64,000 nucleotides of DNA from NCBI GenBank assembly GCA_021234535.1, contig CM037835.1:9858001-9922000 (forward strand), read 5' to 3'. This document shows, piece by piece, positions 13,501-23,875 of this stretch (the stretch's first letter is position 1; the number at the start of each line of letters is the position of its first letter). The stretch comes from Stichopus chloronotus (taxonomy: Eukaryota; Echinodermata; Holothuroidea; Aspidochirotida; Stichopodidae). The notes under the pieces are model-generated. The model was not told the origin of the DNA, did not search any database, and saw nothing but the letters and a program-made list of their open reading frames with translations. A program made the position numbers and the translations under genes.

Positions 13501-16500
13501 AAGTGGCATCCTCTGGAATAGTATGGTGGAAATTCACAGCCACAAAGCTGTGGTGTTCTCTGATAGATGATCATTTACAGTACCTCTTGCCTCCCTCCCC
13601 CACCTCTCCACCTTTTTGTGGCAGTCTTCCTGCAATGATGATAAATTGCAACTAATCAAGTAGTCAGAATGATGTGGATAACAGATGGGATCAAGCACAA
13701 TAACAGGCAAACTAGCTTTTCAAACTTAAAAGCTGTTTTCAAGACCCATCTATGTGTTGGGAACACAGACAGAAATACAATCAAAGCAAGATCTGAAAGC
13801 TGTTTAGTATTCTATTCTCCTGCTGAATATAATAAGAAGGAATGGGCTCTCGTCAGGTTAAATGACATCATTAGGAGGGAGCAGTATTCCAATCGTATTG
13901 ATTTTTGGGATCTTGGACAGCTTATACCAGAGTTCACTATCCTTAACAGAAGCAAACAACTTCCCTTGTTCTATGGAGAATTCTATAAGAAGTGAAGAGG
14001 CACTTGGATAAATTATCTGCAAATCAGAGAGTCTCCTAGCAACCATGAGATAACACCAGATCAGATGATTAATAAATATCTTGTACAGGTTTTTTTTTTT
14101 GTTGTGAGTCCCCCACCGTTTCCATTTCTGTAACTAGTTGGCAATGTGTTAGTCTGTCTGTCTAGTAATTTGTATCCTTGTTTAGTCAGCAAATGTTTCA
14201 AAATTGAACTCAACAATCTTGGGAACTTTTGTTTTCAAATTTAGTTTGAGGTAATTTCATTAGATGAAAATCAGTTTTTAAGTTCATGTGGTCAGGAAGA
14301 AAAAACGATATCAAAGAGACTAGGCTCGTCGAGTGGTTTTGTGAAAATCACTAAGTTTTTCCAAACCAATCAAGTTTCCTTAACATACTACTGACGAATG
14401 GTCGAAGAAAGAGGATCCCGATGTTTTACATTTAAAGGAACATCACTGAGTGAGTCAATAAGGATTCAATGTGTTTTTTTGAAAATTTGTGACCAGACAC
14501 TTTCCATATTAGTACTTAGGCCTATTCACATGTACAAAGCCAGTACAAGTAAGGGTCAAACATTCAAAATTATTTGTCATGACTATTGGATGCGAACCTG
14601 AACACTTATGCTAATTATGTACTGTAGGTATTGTCATGTATTTGTTAGTGTTTTCACTGGGTAGAATATTCGCCCCCGGGTACCCGAACGCCATTACCAG
14701 TCAGGTACCCGGGTACATATCTCTGAACATATCTCTACAGTAGATAACAAACTAGTGAGTGCTTGAGGCCTACTTCAGAGGTTATTGTTGTTGGGTTTCT
14801 TTTGTTTGTAATAGGTAATTAGAGGTTTACCACCTAAACAAACTATAAATGCACTAATGAACCTGATGTCACCTAACATTGAAATGGATTAAGGCCTGTG
14901 TAAGTGAGCTGAACACAATTGTATGTGTCAAAAAGAAAAGTGAAGTTAAACATGATAAATCAAAGTTTCCTGTCAGAAAGCCTAAATATCTGGAAAAATG
15001 TTCAACAGTTATGCATGTCCAGTTGACCCCCTCAGTCTCACCTTCTGTGAAGTTTGAATCTTCATTAATTTGGTCAGTTCCGATTTGTTCCTTTGGTTTG
15101 CATTATTCAACGTAACTAAGCCTAGCCAAGTACAGTATACATAATACTAATACTGCATACGAACCACAAATTTAGTGCAGTGATCATGTTCAGAATGACT
15201 AATTTACTACTAACAATATACCAATACTAACTTAGGCCTAACCTATACTGTAGCTATGAGCGCGAAATGATCTGTTTGGAACCAGTTCGAACACATGTAG
15301 CGTTGCTTCACATGTTCGTATGTTTAACTACCTGGACAAGTTGTACAGATATCAACGTGCTGGAACATGCCTCATGTAGTACATTCAATATGATTACTAG
15401 GCGTGTCCTCTGACTTAGAAGCTAGTCCTGTTGGTTGAAAACTTTTGATCTGGTGGGAACTGGACAATGCTCGTAAAACAAAAGTTAAAGGACATGTGAA
15501 GTAAGTGACAATGCCCTGGTTAACAAAACTTTGGTCTGTTAGCTGCTTGTGGGCCTGGGGAAGGCTGAGATCCCAATTTATTTATAAGTTATTGGTTGAC
15601 TTGTAAACAAAGTTAACACTGTTGCAGACATATCTTTGCGAATTTGCAACCCGAGAAAAGACGCTGATACAGAAATGCAATCATCAGGCTGCAGCGGCTC
15701 TCAGCTGTGAAATACAAAACACCTAAAAATGAGTGGTCTTGTCCTTAAGTACGCGTAGCTCACGAACTTCCCTGTGTATTTCATTACCCGTGTAGTAATT
15801 TTGACTACCTGGGTAGAACATCTTCCGGCGGTGAAAACACTAGTATTTATACCCTTCAAAATCCTCACAAACTTATTGATATCAATTCAATGAGCCCCTT
15901 TAAAACTGGTTGTATTGACAACAAAGACAATGCTGCTCTCAATTGATGTGAACACTGCAAGGTTAATGAGAGACTGCTGTTGTTTACTTTGCTTGTTATC
16001 GCAATTACAGGATGACGGCCAAAAAAAAAAAAAAGGTATGGGTTCTCAGATTCAGGTTGCTTTAAGAAAGCCTTGGTTGAAAGAGTGGTGAAACAGTTTT
16101 CTTTATGACCCAGGAGAGGCACTGTAGCATGCTGTTCCCAAAAATATCGGCAAATCTGTGAAAGCAGTGAGACTCCTGCAAAATTCATCATTCCCACCTG
16201 GCGAGAAAAAGGATGTTTTGTGTTAAATATGCAGAAAAGATATTACAGCAAATAGTTAACAGTGGTAGACAGCTTAACTTAATTAGCAGAGATGTTTACA
16301 TTTAATGAAAACGATTGGCTCGGAATTCACACGGCAGAATTTACGAGTAATCGTCGTTTTACATCCGATGACTTTAATTGGTCTGATTAATAATGTGAAA
16401 AGCAGATCCAAAGAGATCTTATTTGTATCGCTTGTAAGATACAGAACATTCATGTTGCTAAGTTGAAATAGACTGGTTTAATCTAATACGGAATTCATTG

Positions 16501-19500
16501 ATGGCTCTTAAAAAATACTTCTGAAAGAGATACGTCCATGCAAAGCTGCATGGTGAACATGTGGTTGAATGCATTTTGTCATTTAAGTAGACTAGTGTGC
16601 AGTTAATTGATAGCCTAAAGAAGCAGATACGTTCTGTCGACCTGAAGCGACAGCATATTACTTTGTTTTACTGTGTATGAAAGACCCGTATTTCAATTAA
16701 TGAGAAAAAATCATAAAATAAAATGTTTTTCAAAAGTTTATTTATTTATTTTTTAATTTTTGGGGCGAGGGGTCGGATTACAACTGTGGTGGATTTTTTG
16801 TCATACAGTAGTTATGAACAGATTCTGGGGTTACTTACAGATGCCTGCCGTCAAATGGGTTTCATCACTGACCTGTGGTTGTACCATCAGCTTCGTGCTC
16901 GGTAACATGGACGGTGCCACACAGAGGATGCCCAAGTTGATGCCTGTCACTCCATTCCATATATGTTCTTTTCCCTCTTGCTTAGATTTCAGAACTTGGA
17001 TTAATCAAATTTGCATTTGTCTTTGATATTTCATATTATTGTACAAACAATTTCATGAGCTCAAAAATTAAACTGTTCATCTTCTTTTTCTTTTTTTTTC
17101 ATTTTTAGAATGAGGAAACCCATAATTGTTTGAATGAAAGTGAAATGTTCGATACCTGAATCTCTGTGAGGCGAATCAATTTTAGTTATTGTTAAAGTTG
17201 CGTTCTATATGAACATTGTTTGTACCATGGTCAAAGTACTTCAAGGAATTCATCGGTGACAACACAAAGGGGGGACGGAAGGATCTTAAATGAAAGAATA
17301 TGCTTTCACTAAAAAGCACTTTTAACTCTACTCTGGTCAAGTAATATTGTCAGTGTTCTCAAGGTTACAAGACATTATACAACACCAACAAATTCCTGCA
17401 ACAACGTCATTGTTGATCTTTGAAGGTGACGTGTGTATTTAACCTTGAAATTTGACACCGGTGAATTATGAATAAGTAGTTTAGCTTTATTGTATACTGG
17501 GCCGAAAGTGTTGTGAAATTAAAAGTTGCAACTCTTTCAGGTATCGTGATGTTCCTTTTGAGGCAGTCTAGATTATAAAGCAATCTGTAAGATGTCCTAT
17601 CAGCATGGCCTGTGTGACATCACATATTTTCCATGATGCAGTGTACAGTACCACTGTGGCAGAAGTGGATAGAAAGTTGTCCATAACTTCCAAATGGAAC
17701 ATGCTATTGAGATGTGGTTTTCCACACTACAGAGGTGAAAGCTCTTCTAATTTTATGAGATTTCATCTTTCTGCACCCAGTAAACTCTGTTTTGTTTGCA
17801 AAGAGAATGTGTATCGATCAGCAATTGCCTAGGGGGAGGGGTGAACCAACGAAGATATTGCAACCTTGCGACAGTAAACTGGTAGGAAGGTCCATTCTCA
17901 TCATTTGCTCTCTCCATGCTGAAGTCCTACAAGAACGTGCAAACAGTGGAGTTATCAAAAACTGGGAAAAAAATGTACACCTCAGGTGAGGGTGGGTCAA
18001 ATGTAGCCTATCAGCCGAGCAATTGTCGAAAGATGATTGGGTTATTACGAAGCATAGCTGGCAGTAAGCATGATGCACTTGTTCAGTGTTGTAATTGGGT
18101 ATCCCATAACAATCTTTTCAGTGTCTTCATGTAAATTACATTCTATTGCAAACAGTCCTGATCATTTACCAGGTTGAATTTAGCTTTGGTCATGTTCATT
18201 TGTGGCACATGTACCGCTGAACATACACTCTGTCTCTTTTGCCTGACAGCCTTTACTGCTGAACAAATTGTGCATCAGCTGTTTGTTTTGTTCTCTTTTT
18301 CTGCATTGCTGGCAGTTTATCCCTTATCATTGCATGGACGCTTTTTCTCTTCTAGACAAAGAACTAGTTTACCCAAACTTGAGTGTTTTGCAAACTGCAT
18401 TAGCAGCTGTCTCCTATGTTTTGTAAACCTAGTCACTCATAGTGCTGACAAAACTGTTGCACTCTGATAAACTCCACAAATTAAAGTCACATGCCAGTCC
18501 AGGATGTTTTAATCGGGTAGAAAATTAGAGTAAAACACCAAAAAAAAAAAAAAAAGAAGGAAACTGCAGCCAGGTAAAAGAAGAACCTGCTTGTCCGTGC
18601 CTTCCACTTATCCTTTTATTGTTTTGACACTTTTGCCTGGTGTAACTATCAAAAGTCTCCAGGTATTTATCCCCCCATCGACCAACAGAAAAAACAATAA
18701 AAACGTAGACAAAAAAAAAAGAGAGAGAATAAAGAAACAGCGATCCTGCTGTCACCCTCATATCCGTGACCAACTTCACCACGGCACATTGCCTTCACCC
18801 CTGCTAGATCTGTCAACGAGTGACCTCTGACCTCCGGCAAACTCGGTGACAAAAGCGACATCCTGATCGCCACGTAATTGAGAAATATCTGACATCCTCT
18901 ACTAGATTAAGGTGAGTCTTTGATACGTGAGGGTAGAAAAAAAGGACAAACTAACACCAAAAACAGATAGAATGGTAAAATGAGGATGTGAGAAAGAGAG
19001 AAAAGATATAAACCTGGAATATCCACCTGGTTTTCATTCCACATGGGACTGTGTTTTTTTAATTTTCGATGATGCTGTATTAAGGAACTCTCCCTTTCCT
19101 GCCGCTCTGGGTTAATTGTTGCTATGGTCTTTCGATGACTTCCTCCACAAAACAGGAGCTTCATGGAACATGCCCTCAGCGAAGTGGAAAGATTCAAAAA
19201 GCAGAAAGGATCCGATCTGAAGGAACTTTTCATCAGCTATGCCGTTCTTCAAATCAAAATGGCCAAGAGGGTGAGTGGTGGTAGTTTAAGAAACAGCAAT
19301 TAGTAGTTGTAAACACACTTTGACAATATGAGAGGGGCATCCACTCCCTGCCCCACAGAAAAAGCACCGAATGGGCCACCTCGGTGACATATTCGGGAAG
19401 ACTGTGATTGCTCTGTGTGGGCCATTTATGCCATAATTTTTTTCGTCCTTTAGTTGCAATGCTCTTCATCTGTTTAGGAGCCTCCCCATCGTCTCCACAC

Positions 19501-20515
19501 CTTACTCTTCGAAACATCGGCAGCAACCCTCTGCAATTTACCTTTCACCGCTTCATGCTTGAGTTTCTCCAAAGAATATCCCAGACCATCCTAAACTACG
19601 TGTCACAAATGGAGAATATTCATTAATGATCATGCGGGCCATTTTCCCCGTAAAAATAACACCCACTCGGTCCACAAAGGTATCGAAATAGTAATGCATT
19701 CTACGACGTGTAACGTTAGAGACAGCCTCATGAATGATGCATAATCATGGCAGGATGGTGTAAAAGTCGCACAATAGTTTGATTGTCCACTGTTTCTATG
19801 CGGCTTTATGTGACAGGCTGCGTCGGCCTATTAAAAAACGACAGCGGTCGAAAAATGATCTGTATCCGTACACGAAGACTCAGAGTGGATTGAAAGTTGT
19901 TGAGATGTAGTTTTATGTTATTATAGACTTTAAATGTTATTCTAGACTGTATGAGAATATTTTGAATAAATGCTTGGCCTATTATCTTTGAAAGAAAGTG
20001 CCTTTGCTTCATAAACTGAACTGTTAGTTTTAGCCAGTATTAGGAAGAGGAGAGTAGTATCTTTGCTGGGGTGGTGATTTGATAGCACAATCTCTGTCTG
20101 TTATGCAGTCAAAGGTGTGGATGTTGGGGTCCAAAATAGTATTGTGCTATCTTCACCTGTCTGTTTTCAACAGCCCACCCCACCCCATTTGTGGTCTAGA
20201 CACTGACAGATTCAAGACCCTTTTCTTAGGATCCACCAAACTGGTAGTAGAGTGATGTTCGGGGAGGGACTAAGGGGAGGGGGATGCTCCCTCCTGTATA
20301 AAAAATCTCTCTATGACTGAATGCCCTCAGATGCAACTTGGTGGAAGAAAAGTTTGCAAGTGTGATGTAATCTTCAAAAAAGTTTTGATTTTTCAGGTGT
20401 AGTTATTGATAACATGGATGTAGATGGCATCTATGACACAGTTCTCCATATAACCTTTTCTTTCCAGGGCATCACGTTATGGACGAACACGAAGGAATGC
20501 TTCGAAAAGATGTAA
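4484..20515 (+). CDS. SNX4: Sorting nexin 4 (SNX4) orthologue, C-terminal part, five exons, 5' end outside window
   Basis: SNX4 is a PX-BAR sorting nexin. In known animals it binds PI3P on early endosomes and pairs with SNX7 or SNX30 to form recycling tubules, for example for transferrin receptor and autophagy cargo. Five exons (4484-4573, 6094-6187, 10312-10466, 19156-19270, 20468-20515) join with matching intron phases (2, 0, 2, 0) to give 166 residues ending at TAA 20513-20515. All internal junctions are GT-AG. Matches to the vertebrate protein as I recall it include AVCRK(Q/H)E(V/L)MQY, SLQGM..K.FG, ERFK.QK..DLKE, ISYAV.QI and the terminal WTN.KECF.KM. The visible part is acidic and heptad-like, as expected for BAR helices. 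The family is about 450 residues, so roughly the last 37% is here; the PX domain is upstream. Identification is firm. Species, paralogue number and splice variants are not determined. Confidence 0.95.
4574..6093 (+). other. SNX4 intron between exons a and b
   Basis: This 1.52-kb intron has GTAAGC and CAG ends. At about 4840-5080 it contains repeated 'catggaaaag / gtcatgaa / aaagtcatg' words that look like a diverged short interspersed repeat. A possible tRNA-derived SINE head lies at 5775-5840. No exon is visible. Confidence 0.7.
5775..5840 (-). repeat. Possible tRNA-derived SINE head (Pol III box A/B-like)
   Basis: On the minus strand the segment reads like a shortened tRNA. An acceptor-like GGTGCGTCG is followed by a box A-like TACCTCAATGGATAGAACGC and, about 22 nt later, a box B-like TTTCGATACCCCG. 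Spacing between the boxes is shorter than in a real tRNA, and no complete cloverleaf can be drawn, so this is at most a decayed tRNA-like SINE head. Confidence 0.3.
6094..6187 (+). CDS. SNX4: SNX4 coding exon b (BAR helix)
   Basis: The acceptor is TTTTTCTGTCAG, ending at 6093, and the donor GTTAGT starts at 6188. The exon begins with G, which completes the split lysine codon, then reads AVCRKQEVMQYELEKSEELL and ends in RDQLL at a codon boundary (phase 0). AVCRK..(V/L)MQY is strongly conserved in SNX4 proteins. The remainder is a charged amphipathic helix. Confidence 0.95.
7110..7316 (+). repeat. Interspersed repeat, copy 1 (second copy at 19561-19812)
   Basis: It aligns in the same orientation with 19561-19812. 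Shared blocks, in order, are 'ata.cccaga..atc', 'gt.acaaatg.agaat', 'tcatgcg', 'tttcc..gtaaa', 'acccact.ggtcca', 'gcctcatg' and 'cgcacaat.gttt'. The copies are diverged, with several indels, and end after 'cactgt...'. Both lie in SNX4 introns. No termini or target-site duplications were resolved. Confidence 0.6.
7740..8100. repeat. Degenerate minisatellite-like field, ~34-bp period
   Basis: The words 'ccatatggtcacac', 'ggtacatgatat' and 'gtgaatcatat' recur many times, with 'catatgg' anchors about 34 bases apart near 7940 and 7973 and looser copies on both sides. Copies differ by substitutions and small indels. It directly abuts the MITE at 8118. Confidence 0.5.
8118..8446. mobile_element. Non-autonomous DNA transposon (MITE), PIF/Harbinger-like
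   Basis: Imperfect terminal inverted repeats of about 25 bp start with GGCCAAGTAAAAA at 8118 and, on the other strand, at 8446. They continue through an A-run into TAGTT on both sides. The element is flanked by TAA on both sides (8115-8117 and 8447-8449), matching the 3-bp TWA target duplication typical of PIF/Harbinger elements. Length is 329 bp, with no transposase-sized ORF. The superfamily assignment is an inference from the target duplication and the GG start. Confidence 0.6.
9748..10100. mobile_element. TTAA-flanked MITE, 353 bp, family A
   Basis: The left end reads TTAAAGGGAAATAGGGCGTT from 9748. The right end, read from 10100 on the minus strand, gives TTAAAGGGAAATACGGCATT, with two mismatches in 20. 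TTAA therefore sits at both ends, consistent with a piggyBac-type TTAA target, although other families can mimic this. The 3'-terminal ~65 bases ('gctgttttctttgta' to 'ccctatttccctttaa') recur at 50974-51035. No transposase is encoded. Confidence 0.6.
10312..10466 (+). CDS. SNX4: SNX4 coding exon c (BAR helix)
   Basis: The acceptor TTCTTACAG ends at 10311 and the donor GTAAGT starts at 10467. In phase 0 the exon reads GKAPSKALSLQGMRSKIFG and then a highly charged coiled-coil segment containing DARLRQLEDQIEEAEEAV. It ends with the first two bases of a methionine codon. An open frame continues through the donor to a TAA at 10468, but the match to SNX4 and the frame of the next exon both support splicing at 10467. 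A GTATGA within the exon at 10345 could serve as a cryptic donor, but using it would remove conserved sequence. Confidence 0.95.
13669..13995 (+). CDS. Uncharacterised intronic ORF, 108 codons, doubtful
   Basis: This open frame within an SNX4 intron has a more protein-like composition than most others in the window, for example WALVRLNDIIRREQYSNRID and LPLFYGEFYKK. I do not recognise a family. An AATAAA lies 70 bases downstream (about 14070), followed by a T-run. It could be a fragment of a decayed retroelement or a chance ORF. There is no initiation context or splice evidence to support expression. Confidence 0.15.
   Translation: MMWITDGIKHNNRQTSFSNLKAVFKTHLCVGNTDRNTIKARSESCLVFYSPAEYNKKEWALVRLNDIIRREQYSNRIDFWDLGQLIPEFTILNRSKQLPLFYGEFYKK
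14646..15842. mobile_element. hAT-like non-autonomous DNA transposon, 1.2 kb, with 8-bp target-site duplication
   Basis: Perfect 12-bp terminal inverted repeats TAGTGTTTTCAC lie at 14646-14657 and, inverted, at 15831-15842. The flanks are GTATTTGT (14638-14645) and GTATTTAT (15843-15850), an 8-bp target-site duplication with one mismatch. An 8-bp duplication plus a TAGTG terminus is the signature of the hAT superfamily. Subterminal palindromic GGGTACCCG motifs occur at about 14677-14716. The interior has no transposase. It lies wholly inside an SNX4 intron. Confidence 0.75.
19156..19270 (+). CDS. SNX4: SNX4 coding exon d (BAR helix)
   Basis: The acceptor ends in AAACAG at 19155 and the donor GTGAGT starts at 19271. 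The first G completes the ATG split across intron 3. The exon then reads SFMEHALSEVERFKKQKGSD, then LKELFISYAVLQIKMAKR, and ends in phase 0. It aligns without gaps to the vertebrate ERFKEQK..DLKEALISYAVMQI segment as I recall it. A longer open frame on the opposite strand here is a shadow. Confidence 0.95.
19271..20467 (+). other. SNX4 last intron
   Basis: A 1.2-kb intron with GTGAGT and CCAG ends. It contains the second copy of the interspersed repeat (19561-19812) and otherwise AT-rich sequence with nothing recognisable. Confidence 0.75.
19561..19812 (+). repeat. Interspersed repeat, copy 2 (first copy at 7110-7316)
   Basis: This is the same-orientation diverged copy of 7110-7316. It carries 'gaatatcccaga', 'gtcacaaatggagaatatt', 'catgcgggccattttcc', 'acccactcggtcca', 'cctcatgaatgatgcat' and 'gtcgcacaatagttt'. 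It is about 40 bp longer than copy 1 because of an insertion after 'ggtcca'. No flanking target duplication was resolved. Confidence 0.6.
20468..20515 (+). CDS. SNX4: SNX4 terminal coding exon with stop
   Basis: The acceptor TTTCTTTCCAG ends at 20467. The exon reads GITLWTNTKECFEKM followed by TAA at 20513-20515, which is the normal end of SNX4 (vertebrate form G.QVWTNAKECFSKM, from memory). The stop and the conserved last residue fix the C-terminus. The ATG-initiated ORF that begins at 20479 is this exon read in another frame and should be ignored. Confidence 0.95.
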   Translation, partial: GITLWTNTKECFEKM

Positions 20516-23284
20516 GCAGATTTAGGTGCAGAATGCCGCTCAAAAAAACAGTCAATGTCCTTTTAAAAACTGGTCTTACCTGTCAAGCCCTTCCTGCACT
20601 ACCTGTCCAGCTCAATGTTCTCATGCTTTCTCTGGACGGCCATGTCCGCGTGTTCACCTGCCCATTTTGATATACCCCACGCGTTGGTTGTCTGCACGGT
20701 CCGCCTGAGGATCGGCAATCTAAGAAGAAATCTGTGTCGTTCGCATTGGGTGTGGATCCTTTTTTACATCGTGACAAATTTATGTTTTTTTTTAAATTTC
20801 CTTTTCTTGTTTATGGTATTCATGACAGTCACAGTTTGGTCACGATCGTGACATGCTAAAGTGCAATGTTGTTTGAATAATGATCATGTTTTTAACATAT
20901 TTGATCATGTGTTCCATCAAGTTAATTGCCTCTGTTATCTCTATGGCTTTCTGGACTGCCGCAAGTTGTCAAAGTATCGTGGTTGCGAAACCCACATCTT
21001 CTGTTATTCAGATAACCTCTGCTTGATATTAGACGTTTTTAAGAATTGACAATACAAAACTAGAAGTTTGTGATTCATAAAGGTAACCTCGCTATTGCAA
21101 TTGTACACAGTGAGCTCAGCAACCACTGTTTGTTTGTTTTTACTATCTGGTGATTGCTGGGCAGGGAAGTGTTCCACGTTGTTGATATTAACTGCACAAT
21201 TTATTATTTCATTTCGCACTGCTGTGTACAGAATATCCACTGCAATGGTGTTTGTCACCACTCTGGTATGATGAGGTCATTGAGTAGTGTGTGACAAACT
21301 CTGTTCCAAGACACACTGGCAGTTAACAAGTTGTTCCCACTATGGTGGAGGGGACTACAGGGATGGGTTGCACTAGTTTATCAGAGTGAGTGTTGCTTCT
21401 TTCGGCAAGTCATGTTTTGACGATGATTAGTGCAACGGATAATGCGACACTTTGGTGACAGTTATGGTGGACACTTTACAGTCTCTGTATCAATGGTAGA
21501 TGTAAGCTGTCTGTCATAATCGTAGCACAATCTTGACACAATCACACCAAATTTGATGGCACATTTCAAAATTATGTGTTTGTTGATATTGGAGAAAGAG
21601 TAAACCTTCTGCGGGAGTGTGGCTGCTCAGATCTGAACATGCCGCCTAAACTGCCGCCTAACCAGGGGCTCTCTGTGACATAAAGTCATGAAAAGTTTAA
21701 AGAGTTTCACAAGACCCCAACCTGAAGAGGTGCCTGCTAGTGTAAGTTAGGAAATTTCAAAATGTATGTCTGAAGGAAAAGGAAGTGTACGTTTCACTCC
21801 AATAAGGCAGAGAATAGTACGTCACACACCTGGAAAAATTACAGAGCGCTCCACGTAAGGTCACGGCAATTCATGACGTTACAGATGGGGGAAAGATTAG
21901 GAACCCTGAGATGCCACTGAACGTTGCTGTTGAAAGCGCTAGCCATGCAATTGCCATGTAGATGGTGGATTATATGCCATTTTAACTTTACAACATTCAT
22001 CAATGTACTAAACGTTTTCTAAATTTGTTGCAAGTCTTTGTGGATGGTCCCTTTCTTTGTTTGTTCTTGATCAAGTGGACTCACTGTTTTCGTTGTCGTT
22101 AGCAACTGTGACAATTGTTCATCCTCTTGACAATCTCAGGAGTAAACAGTCTGCTTAGGAAGCTGATTTTAGATTCTCTGTTTCTGTCCATACTGAGCAG
22201 ACGTCTCAGACCTTTCACAGAAAATCACAGAGTCCTGATTGATACAACCATCTTGGAAGGTCGGTGGACACCATTATTATTTTTTTTTATTTTCAATGGC
22301 CCCTGTCTACTATGTGTTTCGTGTACATTCTGCGAACTCTAAACTTCGCAAGGATGTGCGGGCTGGCGAAAGATGTTTTCACCAGAGGTGGATACAATAC
22401 CTGTGACAGCCTTTTGTTAATGCCAACAAAAATAAGAAAAACCCACTCACAGCAACTTATGCAGGTGGTGTCAAGGAATAACTTGACCCCTCCCATATTC
22501 TGTCTGGCCCCTGGGAGCATACCAGACTCTGCTAGTGGAACAACATCATATTACCTCTAACAGCGGCCATCCTCCTCAAAGACGGTGATTATCGGATCTA
22601 TTTATTTACCTTACAGTCTGCCATATAACTCTCTGTATCTCGGGGCACACCATCAGTGACAGACACCTCAACCAACCAGCTGGTGACAATCAACAACCTG
22701 CCCAAGTTTTCCAAATGGTGTGGGGAAGGAATGAAAACACTATTCGAGATTGTCTTACATAATTCATCCTGCAACAGACATTAAATTCCCCGTGATTTAA
22801 GTGCGGGGTGGTTTTGATGCTATTAACTTTGCAAATAGGAGCAAAAGGTGAACTGCATTCAGGATGTTGTTTTTGTACCGAAAGAAAGAAACACGGAGGG
22901 GATTTGCTTTTACCCTGCAACTCTGTGTTTATTTCTCACAAAAGTCAAAGAGTTTCTTTGAAGCTTAAGTCTCTGAGAGATGTTTTTAAACTCACAGCTT
23001 GTCAGGAATTGCTTGTAGGATTAGACCCGGTGAAATACTACATTAGCGTTGGGAATGTCAACAATTCAGAATCACTCCCATACCTCTAGGTCAATATCTG
23101 TACCATTTTCAGAGCAGAGTTTATGTTTTTTTTTTAAGCATAGTTTGATGGATGGTTTATTGTTCATCCACCATGGTTTATTTTCTTAGTAAACACGCTA
23201 AAACAATCTTTGGGTAAGGGCTCTCCTTTGCAGTTTTCATCTGATTTGTGGTTACATGATTCAGGTCTTGGCTTTGAGTTTAAC
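20516..23284 (+). other. SNX4 3' UTR (end unresolved) and following unassigned DNA
   Basis: Sequence after the SNX4 stop must begin as 3' UTR. No clear AATAAA is present in the first 2 kb. A weaker ATTAAA occurs near 22781 and the first well-placed AATAAA with a GT-rich downstream region is at 26994. The transcript end is therefore not fixed. Short ORFs here are not recognisable. Confidence 0.5.
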
Positions 23285-23875
23285 TGGATGTCAGTGTGGA
23301 GGAGAAGTACCGCGTTGAGGATATTGATGTAAGAGGACATGGTGAAGAGGACGCTGGTGTCTGGGACATCTGTGTATAGGACAATGATGATCAGGGCAAA
23401 ACTGTAGTTGGCATGCATGTAGAGCACAGTGACATGGGAGAATTTCTGAGCAGAAGACAACAGTGTAGAGTACAACTGTGTAGAAGACATTAATATAGAG
23501 CAGTATGTTGTAGAGGACAACAGTGTAAAAGACATTAATATAGAGCAATATAGTGTAGAGGACAATGATGCAAAAGACATTAAAATAGAGCACAGTGGTA
23601 GGTAGGACATCTTTGTAGAGCACAACAGTATATAGAGAACAATGGTGTACAGAACATCAGTGAAGAGGACAACAATGTAATGGACAGCAGTGTAGTTGAC
23701 CATGGTGTAGAGGACAAAAGCATAGAGGACAAAAGCATAGTGTACCTTCAGTAACTTGAAGAATAAATTGGGTGTGTATAGGACCATGATGTTGAGAACA
23801 ATTCTGCAGATCATTGTGTTTTAGAGAACAATGATGTAAAGAACAATGAGGAAGAGTCCAAGACAATGGAGGCAC
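23285..23875. repeat. 15-bp minisatellite with 45-bp higher-order units
   Basis: The basic unit is GAGGACAACAGTGTA and variants. Clean successive 15-mers occur at about 23665-23740 (for example 'gaggacaacaatgta', 'atggacagcagtgta', 'gaggacaaaagcata' twice). At about 23480-23620 three 15-mers form a 45-bp higher-order unit repeated at least three times ('gta(a/g)aagacattaata' + 'tagagca..' + 'gtagaggacaa'). Because 15 is a multiple of three, the minus strand stays open for 216 codons with a VLYTV-like pentapeptide period. That frame is most simply a by-product of the repeat. Confidence 0.85.

Larger units (their letters stand above)
10467..19155 (+). other. SNX4 intron between exons c and d
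   Basis: This is the largest intron seen (8.7 kb). It contains a G14 run at 12082-12095, an unassigned 108-codon ORF at 13669-13995, a hAT-like element at 14646-15842 and poly-A tracts at 16021 and 18540. No SNX4-like or other recognisable exon was found in either strand. Confidence 0.7.

Noticed and set aside
20479..20670. ORF starting MDEHEG just at the SNX4 terminal exon
   Set aside because: It is the SNX4 last exon and 3' UTR read in another frame.
23164..23814. 216-codon minus-strand ORF, the longest in the window
   Set aside because: It coincides with the 15-bp minisatellite. Other minus-strand frames are open at the same place and its pentapeptide period follows directly from the DNA repeat.
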